A DNA stretch of 61,102 nucleotides from Fidelibacterota bacterium. Its GTDB lineage: Bacteria; Pseudomonadota; Alphaproteobacteria; Rhodospirillales; Rhodospirillaceae. Made by a program: the position numbers and the translations under genes. The stretch lies in the NCBI GenBank assembly GCA_945903705.1, contig CAMDOZ010000004.1:1-61102 (forward strand), in the 5' to 3' direction. Positions 1 to 7,503 of the stretch are shown one piece after another. Positions within the stretch are counted from its first letter, which is position 1; every line of letters starts with the position of its first letter. The notes below the pieces were generated by a model, which was not told the DNA's origin, did not search any database, and saw only the letters and a program-made list of their open reading frames with translations.

Positions 1-729
1 CAGGACACGACCAACGATCCCATCACCATCGCCCGCCGCCCCCAGCCCTGGTCAAGCTGGCAGCGGAGCGAGGACTATTACTCCGAAGGCCTGCTCGTCT
101 GGCTCGATGTCGACACGGTGATGCGCGAACTCTCCGGCGGTCGACGCTCGCTCGACGACTTCGCGCGTGCGTTCTATGGCCAGGAGGACGGCGCGTGGCA
201 GAAGCCGGCCACCTATAAGTTCGACGACGTCGTCGCGATCCTCAATGAATTCGTAAAGCATGACTGGGCGACCTTCCTTCGCCAGCGGCTCGACGGCCAC
301 GGGCCCGGTGCGCCGCTCGACGGGGTCACACGCGGCGGCTACCGCCTCGTCTATACGGACGAACCGACCGAGCTGTTCAAGACGCTGGAGACGCAGCGCC
401 GCGTCGCCGACCTCACCTACTCCTTGGGCGCGAGCATCAATTCCGAAGGCCAACTGACGAGTGTTCTGTGGGATGGCCCGCTGTTCAAGGAGGGTTTCGC
501 CATCGGCGCGCGGATTCTCGCCGTCAACGGCAAGGCGTTTGAAATCGACCGCGTGAAGGAGGCGGTGAAGGCGACCAAGACCGGGGGAAAAATCGAATTG
601 ATCGTCAGGGTCGGGGACGATGTCCGGACCCTGACGATCGATTACAACGGCGGACTAAGATATCCGCGTCTCGAGCGCATCGAGAAGACGCCCGCGCGTC
701 TCGACGATATCGTCGCCGCAAGGAAGTAG
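1..729 (+). CDS. M61 family glycyl aminopeptidase, C-terminal part
   Basis: The reading frame is open from base 1, so the gene starts upstream of the window and only about 242 C-terminal residues are seen. The fragment begins with DTTNDPITIARRPQPW and continues with QRSEDYYSEGLLVWLDVD and RSLDDFARAFYG, a block typical of the catalytic region's end in M61 (glycyl aminopeptidase) peptidases. A PDZ-like domain follows (roughly fragment residues 135-225, with GPLFKEGFAIGARILAVNG), as usual for this family. The HEXXH zinc site must lie upstream and is not visible. M61 enzymes remove N-terminal residues from peptides and are usually periplasmic in Gram-negatives, but the signal peptide is outside the window. 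The stop is TAG at 727-729, close to the convergent gene at 734. Confidence 0.88.
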   Translation, partial: QDTTNDPITIARRPQPWSSWQRSEDYYSEGLLVWLDVDTVMRELSGGRRSLDDFARAFYGQEDGAWQKPATYKFDDVVAILNEFVKHDWATFLRQRLDGHGPGAPLDGVTRGGYRLVYTDEPTELFKTLETQRRVADLTYSLGASINSEGQLTSVLWDGPLFKEGFAIGARILAVNGKAFEIDRVKEAVKATKTGGKIELIVRVGDDVRTLTIDYNGGLRYPRLERIEKTPARLDDIVAARK

Positions 730-733
730 AGGT

Positions 734-1102
734 CTAGCGCTTCGCGAGCAGCGTGTCGGCTTCAGCTTTGTCGATGGTGACAATCTGCTGGATCATGCAG
801 ATCGCGCCAACCGGCTGAAGCACGGTGATCGAGTCCGACGTGCAGAGCTCGGCGGTCGGGGTGGTGTGGCCGATGCCGCTGAACTTCATGCCGGAGCAGG
901 AGCCGCGCATGTCGACGCGCTTGAAATCGTCCCGGCCGCGCATCTCGAGGACGATGGTCTTGTCGTCGATGATCGGGGAAGCCAGGATCTGGCTCAAGCG
1001 AACGCATTTATGGGTGGAGCCGACCGGATCGGCCGCGACGGCCGCCGTGGCGCCGATGCCGAAGGTCAGGGCAGCCGCGAGTGCGATGAGTGAAGTCTTC
1101 AT
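734..1102 (-). CDS. small secreted DUF6491-like protein
   Basis: A 122-residue protein with a clear signal peptide (MKTSLIALAAALTFGIGA, cut likely after AVAA). The mature part reads CVRLSQI, then IDDKTIVLEMRG, CSGMKF, LCTSDSITVL and GAICMIQQI. This pattern of a Cys-Ile/Val-x-Leu start, an 'IDD-T-v--MRG' strand and a 'LC--D-ITVL' strand resembles the DUF6491 family of small exported proteins of unknown function. Four conserved-looking cysteines suggest two disulfides in the periplasm. The ATG is preceded by an AGAGAGG ribosome site on the minus strand. The 157 bases upstream of it (1103-1259) show no gene. Family assignment is from motif memory; function unknown. Confidence 0.75.
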   Translation of the reverse strand: MKTSLIALAAALTFGIGATAAVAADPVGSTHKCVRLSQILASPIIDDKTIVLEMRGRDDFKRVDMRGSCSGMKFSGIGHTTPTAELCTSDSITVLQPVGAICMIQQIVTIDKAEADTLLAKR

Positions 1103-1259
1103 GTGAGCCTCTCTGTGATTTGCTCGAATAGGTACGTCTCGTAAGACCTCAGATAGCGACCAATTTGGGCAAGATTATGCTGACGTGATATTAAGAGAGA
1201 CGACAACCAGCGCCCAAAAAGTCCCTGGAAGGACGAATAAATCCCCGCCGGCGAAGACT

Positions 1260-1952
1260 CTAGCCGGTCTGGAGCCGGTAGCCCACCCCCGGTTCGGTGA
1301 CGAGGTATTTGGGCGCCGCCGGCTCCTTCTCGAGCTTCTGGCGTAGCTGGCCCACATAGACCCGCAAATATTGGGTTTCCTCGACGTAGGCCTGTCCCCA
1401 AACCTCCTGCAGGAGCTGCTGATGGGTAATCACCTTCCCGGGGTGGGACGCTAGGATACGTAAGAGGTCGTATTCCTTGCGCGAGAGCCGCACGGGCGTC
1501 CCGCCGACGGTCACCAGGCGCTTCGCGAGGTCGATGGCGATATCGCCGGCCGTCACGACCGGTTCAGCTTCGGCGCCGGTCCCCGGGCCTTGCCGCAGTG
1601 CAACCCGCATCCGGGCCAGCAGCTCGCCCATACTGAAAGGCTTGGTGACGTAGTCATTCGCCCCGCGGTCCAAAGCCTGGATCTTGTCGGAATCGTCGGA
1701 GCGCAACGAGAGCACGATGATGGGAATGCTCGACCATTCGCGCACCAGCTTGATCACGTCCAGACCGTCCATGTCCGGCAACCCTAAATCGAGGATCAAC
1801 AATTCCGGTTTTTGCACCGTGCAGGCGCGCACGCCTTCTTTGCCGTTCTCGGCCTCGATCACCTGATAGTCGTGCGCCTGCAGACTCGCGCGCAGGAAGC
1901 GCCGGATCTGCGGCTCGTCGTCGACGATCAACACTTTGGGTCCGGTGATCAT
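1260..1952 (-). CDS. kdpE: KdpE-like OmpR-family response regulator
   Basis: A 230-residue OmpR/PhoB-type response regulator. The receiver domain (about 6-118) has the acidic pair in VLIVDDEPQIRRFLR, the phospho-acceptor Asp in LLILDLGLPDMDGLDVI, and the Lys in GANDYVTKPF. The C-terminal winged helix (about 132-228) has RLSRKEYDLLRILASHPGKV and the closing YLVTEPGVGYRLQ, both close to KdpE. It lies 13 bases downstream of the KdpD-like kinase on the same strand, so the two form a pair. KdpDE normally controls the potassium pump KdpFABC, but no kdpFABC is in this window and the pair follows the zinc uptake genes zur-znuC-znuB on the same strand. The real target is therefore uncertain. Confidence 0.88.
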   Translation of the reverse strand: MITGPKVLIVDDEPQIRRFLRASLQAHDYQVIEAENGKEGVRACTVQKPELLILDLGLPDMDGLDVIKLVREWSSIPIIVLSLRSDDSDKIQALDRGANDYVTKPFSMGELLARMRVALRQGPGTGAEAEPVVTAGDIAIDLAKRLVTVGGTPVRLSRKEYDLLRILASHPGKVITHQQLLQEVWGQAYVEETQYLRVYVGQLRQKLEKEPAAPKYLVTEPGVGYRLQTG

Positions 1953-1965
1953 GCCCGTCAGAGTC

Positions 1966-4012
1966 TCATACCTCGGCCGTAACGGCTACATCGGGCGTCT
2001 TGACCGGCAGCCGCAGCCGGATCGTCGTGCCATGCCCGAGGCCTTCGCTTAAGGCTTCGATGGTTCCGCCGTGGGCCTCGATGATCCCCTTGCAGATCGC
2101 AAGTCCAAGGCCGGTGCCGGGGACCGTGCGATCGCGATGCCGCGCGCGGTAGAACTTGTCGAAAATCGCGCCGAGTTCCTCCGCGGAGATCCCGCGGCCC
2201 TGATCGGAGATGTCGATGCCGACGTCCTCGCCAAGCCGGCGTGCCGTGATCTGGATCGAGGTTTCGGCCGGCGAATATTTGGCCGCGTTGTCGAGCAGGT
2301 TCACAAGCACGCTTTCCATCAGCACGAAGTCGACGTTGACCAGCGGGAGCTTGTCCTCCACGTCCGCATAGATTTCATGCAGCGAGAGTCTGCGGTGCGC
2401 CGCATCCAGCGCCGTCGAAAGCAGGTCGCCGACGTCCGCCCACTGCAGTCGCGGGACGAGGGCACCGGCCTCCAGCCGGTTCATCTGCAAGACGTTCTTG
2501 ACGAAGCGGTTGAGGCGCTCGGCTTCCTCGAGGATGGTCGTCAGAAGCTCGGCGGTCACTTCGGGCGGATAGCTGCGGCCGTAGGAGATGAGGCTGGTGG
2601 CCGACCCGATGATCGAGGCCAGCGGCGTGCCGAAGTCATGGGAGATGGCCGATAGCAACGCCGACCGGAGCCCTTCGGTGCGCGAGACGACGCGCGCATT
2701 TTCCAGCTCCTGCTTGCGCAACGTGTGCTCGACCGCAAGAGCCGTGAGCCGGCAGATGGATCCGATGACCCGGCGGAAGCTTGCCGATCTCACGATTTCC
2801 CGCGCGGTATTGCGCAGCACGAGCACGGCAACGGTCCCTTCGCTGGTCTCGAGCGGTTGAAACGTCGCCTGCATCTCCGGCCACATCCCTGTACCGCGCC
2901 CAGCCGGTAGGCCTTGATTGAAGACCCAGCGGGCCGCTTCGATATCTTCTTGCGTCAGGCCGGCATGAGGCGGATACGCCGCCTGCAGGGCCGCCGCCCG
3001 GGCACGCGGCGAAGCCAAAGCAAGTGTCTCGCTCCCACCGCCGGTGAAAGGCGTGAGCAGCGTGGTCTCGCACTCGAAGATGTCGTTGCACTGATGCACG
3101 ATGGCGCGGAAAATTTCCTGCGTATCGCGCGCGACCGCGATGTCGCGTGTGAGTTGGAAGAGCGCGCGTGCCTCGCGCGCCTGGCGTTGCGCGCGGCTTG
3201 CCTGTTGCCGCAAGTCTCCCGACAGATTGCTGGTAATTGCGCCGATCACCAGGAAAAGGATCAGCACCAAAACGTCGCCGGGCGAGTTGAACCCGATCTC
3301 GTAGCGGGGTTCATCGAAGAAGTAATTGAAGATGGTGACGCTGAGGAGGCTCGTGAAGCTCGCCGCCGCCATCCCATAGGCGCTCGCGCTGTATACGACC
3401 GCAGTCAGGAACAGAATGGCCAGGCTTTCCGCCGGCACCAAGGCCGTCCAGGAGCTGCACAAGGAGACTCACCAGGCTCATCGCGAACGCACCCAGAATG
3501 TAGGCGTGGTACCAAGGGCGCTGTTCGTCGACGCGCCAGGCCAGACCAAGCCGCGGCGCCGCGCCGCTCTCGTGGCTGAGGTCGGGTATGACGTCGATCC
3601 CGAGCGGCTTGGCGGCTTGCTCGATGCGCGCCGCCATGGCTCCGGGAAGTCCATGAAGCAGCGAGTGACTGCGCTTCGTTCCCAGAATGACCGCGGCCGG
3701 GGGCCGCACGGCCCATCCGCCGATCATGGCTTCCAGATCCCCGCGGCTGCGCCACGGCACTAACGTGATATCCCAGCGCTCGGCGAACACGGCGAGATCG
3801 TGAATGGTGTCGAGCCCCATAAGCTCCGAGCGCAGGCGTGGCGTGGCGCGAACCGCAAGCGTAAGCGGCAGGTCCCGCTCCTGTGCCGCCCATAGGGCTT
3901 CGCGCGCGAATTGCAGCAGGTCCGGAGCCGGGCTTGCGATCGCAAGCATATGCGTTGCGCGGCTCGCGCTGGGCGTCGGGTGGTGAGAAGGGCCAAGGGT
4001 CATGGCTCCCAT
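1966..4012 (-). pseudogene. kdpD: KdpD-like sensor kinase, N-terminally short and frameshifted
   Basis: Two overlapping minus frames together encode one KdpD-like histidine kinase. The upstream frame (from ATG 4012, or ATG about 3952 at MLAIASPAPD) encodes a universal-stress-protein-like domain and the first membrane segment (HAYILGAFAMSLVSLLVQLL). The downstream frame, open from 3468 to 1966, supplies the other three segments of the four-helix DUF4118 region (SLAILFLTAVV; TSLLSVTIFNYFF; LVLILFLVIGAI), a GAF-like region, HisKA (AISHDFGTPLAS) and HATPase (LVNLLDNAAKYSP, DQGRGI, GTGLGLAICKG). A -1 shift near 3427-3433 joins them smoothly as GLGAGG/ESLAILF, so one base seems lost. The N-terminal KdpD Walker-A domain is absent altogether. 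Frame B has TGA at 3469-3471, so no full-length protein is made without frameshifting. A sequencing error is possible. Confidence 0.8.
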
Positions 4013-4038
4013 TATGGCCCAATTTCGCGGGAATTGCT

Positions 4039-4839
4039 TTACGCGCGCAAGCGCATTAGGCCCCCGGCGGCGAGGCTGAGCGCAAAGATTGCCGCGGCGG
4101 CGGCAACGATGGCGGCGCCGGAGGGAAAGTCCCAGGCGAAGGAGGCGGAAATACCGGCGATGGTTGCCGCGCTTCCGACAGCGATCGTGACCAGCGTCAT
4201 TGCTTCCGGGCCGCGCGAGAGGCGGCGCGCTGCGGCGGGCGGGATGATGAGAAGCGCCGTGACCAGGAGGATACCGACGATCTTCATCGCGATCGCCACC
4301 GTGATGGCGATGAGCACGGTGAAGCCGAGGCGCACGCCGGTCCCGGCGTACCCTTCCGCGCGCGAGATGTCCTCGTTGACCGTCAGCGCGATGAGGCGCC
4401 GCCATAGAAGCGCGAGCGCGCCGAGCACGATGAATCCGCCGCCGTAAATCCAAGCAAGGTCGGCGTCGGTGATGGCGAGGATGTCGCCGAACAGATAGGC
4501 GGTGAGGTCGAAGCGAATGTTTTGCATCGTGCTGACGGCAATCAGACCCAAGGCCAGCGCGCTGTGCGACAGAACGCCGAGCAAGGTGTCCGTCGGTACG
4601 CGCCGCTGGAACTGAAGAGAGAAGAGGAGCGCGCCGATCAGAATGCACGTCGTGAGCACGCCGATGGTCGGATCCACGCCCAGAATCAGGCCGAGGGCGA
4701 TACCCATCAGGCCGGCATGGGACAGGGTGTCGCCGAAGTAGGCCATGCGTCGCCAGACCACGAAGCAGCCCAGCGGCCCGGCTACCATCGCAATTCCGAG
4801 ACCCGCCAAGACCGCGCGGATCATGAAAGGTTCAAACAT
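4039..4839 (-). CDS. znuB: zinc ABC transporter permease ZnuB
   Basis: A 266-residue polytopic membrane protein of the ABC-3 family. It starts MFEPFMIRAVLAGLGIAM and has GPLGCFVVWRRMAYFGDTLSH, the family signature just after the first membrane segment. About eight hydrophobic segments are visible, including LLVTALLIIPPAAARRL, which is characteristic of ZnuB/MntB permeases. It forms the inner-membrane channel for zinc, energised by ZnuC. The start lies 8 bases after the znuC stop on the minus strand and the gene is followed after 26 bases by the KdpD-like gene, so all are probably co-transcribed from the zur promoter. Confidence 0.95.
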   Translation of the reverse strand: MFEPFMIRAVLAGLGIAMVAGPLGCFVVWRRMAYFGDTLSHAGLMGIALGLILGVDPTIGVLTTCILIGALLFSLQFQRRVPTDTLLGVLSHSALALGLIAVSTMQNIRFDLTAYLFGDILAITDADLAWIYGGGFIVLGALALLWRRLIALTVNEDISRAEGYAGTGVRLGFTVLIAITVAIAMKIVGILLVTALLIIPPAAARRLSRGPEAMTLVTIAVGSAATIAGISASFAWDFPSGAAIVAAAAAIFALSLAAGGLMRLRA

Positions 4840-4847
4840 GGCACATC

Positions 4848-5648
4848 TCAGTGCGGATGATGATGGCCATGGGGATGGTCATGGTGATGATCGTGATGTC
4901 CTCCCTCGACCGTACCGTCAGGCGCGTGGACGTGATCATGATGGTGCGTGTATGGCGCAAGGGTCTGGCCGGCCGCTTCGCCGAAGAGGGCGACGAAAGC
5001 GCGGTCACGCCCCACGTCCGTCGGCTTGCCGGAACAGCAGATGTGCCCGTTCAGGCAGTAGACGCGGTCCGTGGCGGCCATCACGACGTTCAAGTCGTGC
5101 GAGACCAGAAGCACGCTGCACCCGGTCCGCGCCCGCTGCCGGGCGACGACCTGGTAGATCTCCAGGGCGCCCGTCGCGTCCACATTCTGGGTCGGTTCGT
5201 CCAGGACCAGGAGATCGGGTTCGCGCAATAGCGCGCGCGCCAGCATCACGCGCTGCAGCTCGCCGCCCGACAATCTCAGAGCGGAAGTGTCTAGCAAGCG
5301 GCCGATATTGAGTTCTTCCAACATCGCCTGCAGGCGCTCCTCGGCCGGCGTGTGCGTGAGCGTGAGGATGCGGCGCACCGACAGCGGCAAGGCATGATCG
5401 AGTTGGTAGCGTTGGGGAAGGTAGGCGAGTCTCAGCCCCGGAGCGAGGCGAAGGGTGCCTTCGTCCAATGTCTCAAGGCCGAGGACCGCGCGGAGCAGGG
5501 TCGATTTTCCCGCGCCGTTGGGGCCGATGACGGTCACGATTTCGCCGCGGCCTACGGTGAGGTCCACGTGATCGAGCACAAGGCGACCGTTGCGTTTCAT
5601 CACCGCGCCCGAAAGGCTGGCGGCAGGAGACAGGTCGGTCCCGGTCAT
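4848..5648 (-). CDS. znuC: zinc ABC transporter ATP-binding protein ZnuC
   Basis: A 266-residue ABC ATPase. Walker A is GPNGAGKST, the Q-loop follows in YLPQRYQL, the signature is LSGGELQRVMLARAL, Walker B is LLVLDEPTQNVD and the switch His is in LLVSHDLNVV. It ends in a strikingly His-rich tail: after HHHDHVHAPDG comes a run of HHDHHHDHPHGHHHPH, as in many ZnuC proteins, which likely buffers zinc near the transporter. I chose ATG 5648 because it overlaps the zur stop (ATGA) and MTGTDLSPA fits better than the longer frame that begins at 5675 inside zur. The two genes are probably translationally coupled. Confidence 0.95.
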   Translation of the reverse strand: MTGTDLSPAASLSGAVMKRNGRLVLDHVDLTVGRGEIVTVIGPNGAGKSTLLRAVLGLETLDEGTLRLAPGLRLAYLPQRYQLDHALPLSVRRILTLTHTPAEERLQAMLEELNIGRLLDTSALRLSGGELQRVMLARALLREPDLLVLDEPTQNVDATGALEIYQVVARQRARTGCSVLLVSHDLNVVMAATDRVYCLNGHICCSGKPTDVGRDRAFVALFGEAAGQTLAPYTHHHDHVHAPDGTVEGGHHDHHHDHPHGHHHPH

Positions 5649-6175
5649 GGGCGGCGCACGTCTTGGTCGCTGCAATGCGCGCAGAGGCCCTGGATTTCAA
5701 TGATCTCGATCTCGGGAATGAATCCGTGCGCGGTCAGCGTCTTCTTCACGGCGCGTGTCACCGCCGCGCCGTCCATTTCCGTCGCCGACTTGCACGCTCG
5801 GCAAATCAGGAAGTGTGCCGTATGCCGCTCGTCGGCCAGCGCGCAACCGATAAAGGCATTGAGGCTTGCCAGGCGATGGACAAGGCCGTGCTCCATCAGG
5901 AAGTCGAGCGCCCGGTACACGGCCATGGGCGCGATCTTGCCCGAGTCCGCGTTCAGGCCCGCGAGAATATCGTAGGCGCCGATGGGAGCGTGGCTGGACC
6001 ATACCGAGGTCAGAACGCGCCGTCGGATATCGGTCAGCCGCGCGCCGCGCTTCGTGCAGATCGCTTCCGCCGTACGCATGGCGTCGGCCGCACACCGGGT
6101 GTGATCGTGGTGCGGATGTGGAAACATTCCTGCCCGCGACGGGGCGGGGTGGGGTTTGCGGGCGCGGGAGGCCAT
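5645..6175 (-). CDS. zur: zinc uptake regulator Zur (Fur family)
   Basis: A 176-residue Fur-family repressor. The winged-helix part contains GARLTDIRRRVLTSVWSSH, GAYDILAGLN and MAVYRALDFLMEHGLVH; the dimer/metal part contains the structural CxxC pairs CRACKSATEM and CAHCS. The family senses zinc and represses uptake genes. A longer frame up to 6262 exists, but it would read through the palindrome at 6193-6209, so ATG 6175 is preferred; ATG at about 6127 (MFPHPHHDH) is a further option. The N-terminal HPHHDHTRC is histidine-rich. It heads the minus-strand series zur-znuC-znuB-kdpD-kdpE and is divergent from znuA, so it likely represses itself and both arms. Confidence 0.93.
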   Translation of the reverse strand: MASRARKPHPAPSRAGMFPHPHHDHTRCAADAMRTAEAICTKRGARLTDIRRRVLTSVWSSHAPIGAYDILAGLNADSGKIAPMAVYRALDFLMEHGLVHRLASLNAFIGCALADERHTAHFLICRACKSATEMDGAAVTRAVKKTLTAHGFIPEIEIIEIQGLCAHCSDQDVRRP

Positions 6176-6192
6176 TGTCGGGACCGGAGTTA

Positions 6193-6209
6193 ATGTTATA
6201 ACGTAACAT
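6193..6209. promoter_or_regulatory. putative Zur box
   Basis: A perfect inverted repeat, ATGTTA-N5-TAACAT (ATGTTATAACGTAACAT), in the short AT-rich gap between the divergent zur and znuA. Zur operators in proteobacteria are AT-rich palindromes with GTTATA/TATAAC-like halves, which this matches. It sits 17 bases upstream of the zur ATG and 44 bases upstream of the preferred znuA GTG, a good place to repress both directions when zinc is plentiful. Binding by Zur is inferred. Confidence 0.8.
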
Positions 6210-6253
6210 ACGTGGCCCGCCGCGTGCGGGCAAGGGACCGATCGGGCTTCGAT

Positions 6254-7159
6254 GTGAGACATATCTTCTTCCTCATCACCGTGCTGTTGAGCGCCTCGCC
6301 TGCGGCAACCGCGGAAGTGCCGGCGGTCGTTGCGTCCATACGCCCCGTTCAGGCCATCGCCGCGACCGTCATGGCCGGCGTTGGAACGCCGGACCTTTTG
6401 TTACCCAACATCGCCTCGCTTCACGCCCACGCTTTGCGTCCCTCCGAAGCCCGCCTCCTCTCCCGGGCCAAGGTCGTGTTCTGGGTCGGTCCGTCGCTAG
6501 AGGCGTTTCTCGCAAAACCCCTGGAGGCGCTGGCCGGCAAGTCCCACGTGGTGACCTTGATGAACGCGCCGGGCCTGCAGCCGCTGCCGTCACGGACCGG
6601 CGGTTTGTGGGAAACCGACGGGCACGCCGAGGATGGGCATTCGAAGCTTCCCGACGGCCATATCTGGTTGGATCCCCGCAACGCCGTTGCGATGGCCAAC
6701 GCAATGGCTGAGGCCCTCGCGGTCGCCGATCCCGTCAATGCCGCCGAGTATTGGGCCAATGCGGAGAATTTCTCGCGAGAAGCCATGGCCTTCGACAAGG
6801 CCCTTCATGTCCGTCTGACGCCGATCCGCGAAAAACCCTTTCTGGTGTTTCACGACGCCACCCAGTATTTTGAAGCCCGCTATCGGCTGGCGGCGCTGGG
6901 AAGTGTGAGCGTGACGCCTGACCAGCCACCCGGCGCGCGGCGCCTTGCCGCGATCCAGGAAAGACTGCGCGAGGTTGGGGCCGTGTGCATTTTCTCTGAG
7001 CCGCAGTTTGAGCCGCGTACCGTACAGATGCTCGTCGAGGGCTCTGGCGCGCACACCGGCGTGCTCGATCCCGAGGGTGCTACGCTGAAAGACGGGTCCG
7101 GTCTCTATTTCACGCTGATGCGGAACCTCGCCGATGAGCTCTTGCGGTGCCTCGCATGA
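6254..7159 (+). CDS. znuA: zinc ABC transporter substrate-binding protein ZnuA
   Basis: A 301-residue periplasmic metal-binding protein of the cluster A-I (ZnuA/TroA) family. The chosen GTG 6254 gives a good signal peptide (VRHIFFLITVLLSASPAATA); the frame also opens at GTG 6212, which would add arginine-rich residues and overlap the operator region. Likely zinc ligands are the His in ASLHAHALRPSEA, the His in DGHIWLDPRNA, the His in LVFHDATQYFEARY and the acidic residue in GVLDPEGA. The loop after the second strand is short but His/Asp-rich (DGHAEDGHSKLPDGH). It delivers zinc to ZnuB/ZnuC, encoded divergently. Its stop overlaps the start of the next small gene (ATGA). Confidence 0.94.
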   Translation: MRHIFFLITVLLSASPAATAEVPAVVASIRPVQAIAATVMAGVGTPDLLLPNIASLHAHALRPSEARLLSRAKVVFWVGPSLEAFLAKPLEALAGKSHVVTLMNAPGLQPLPSRTGGLWETDGHAEDGHSKLPDGHIWLDPRNAVAMANAMAEALAVADPVNAAEYWANAENFSREAMAFDKALHVRLTPIREKPFLVFHDATQYFEARYRLAALGSVSVTPDQPPGARRLAAIQERLREVGAVCIFSEPQFEPRTVQMLVEGSGAHTGVLDPEGATLKDGSGLYFTLMRNLADELLRCLA

Positions 7160-7452
7160 TCTGGCGCAGCCGGTTCCTCGTTTGGGTAACGCCGATCCTG
7201 CTGCTGGCGCAGCTGGCGCTCGCCGTTCACCAGCTCGAACACCGGATCGCGCCTGACGTCCTCACGACCGCGCACGAGTGCGTTCTTTGTAACGTCACCT
7301 CTGGGGCGGCCCCGCCGCCTGCGCCTTTCGTCGTTCTCCCGCCGGACCTGGGTCCGGACACTCTCGTCCATGCCGCTGTCGACGCCGCCTGCTGCGCGCA
7401 CGTCGACACGCCTTTCCACTCCCGAGCTCCACCTGCCTTCGTTGCCATCTGA
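7156..7452 (+). CDS. small exported Cys/His protein between znuA and znuD
   Basis: A 98-residue protein. I chose ATG 7156, which overlaps the znuA stop as ATGA, over the GTG nine bases upstream. It begins with a hydrophobic signal/anchor (FLVWVTPILLLAQLALA), followed by HQLEHRIAPD, HECVLCNV, a proline-rich linker, then ACCAHVDTPFHSR. The Cys/His pairs could bind metal or form disulfides. I do not recognise a named family with certainty; small proteins of this layout (DUF2946-like) are often found next to metal TonB receptors. Its position between znuA and znuD points to a role in zinc handling in the periplasm, which is inference. Confidence 0.75.
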   Translation: MIWRSRFLVWVTPILLLAQLALAVHQLEHRIAPDVLTTAHECVLCNVTSGAAPPPAPFVVLPPDLGPDTLVHAAVDAACCAHVDTPFHSRAPPAFVAI

Positions 7453-7457
7453 TCCGT

Positions 7458-7475
7458 AGCGGGCTTTCGCCCGCT
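7458..7475 (+). other. hairpin between the small zinc-region gene and znuD
   Basis: A perfect stem AGCGGGC / GCCCGCT with a TTTC loop lies just after the small gene and 28 bases before the znuD start. It is followed by only a loose T-rich stretch (ACTCTTTTC), so it may be a weak terminator or attenuator that lowers znuD expression, or a processing/stability element. Function unproven. Confidence 0.45.
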
Positions 7476-7503
7476 GTGACTCTTTTCAGCAACGGAGATA
7501 CCC

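Noticed and set aside
3311-3470. Programmed -1 frameshift in kdpD
   Set aside because: No slippery heptamer or downstream pseudoknot is evident; a one-base deletion or sequencing error is simpler.
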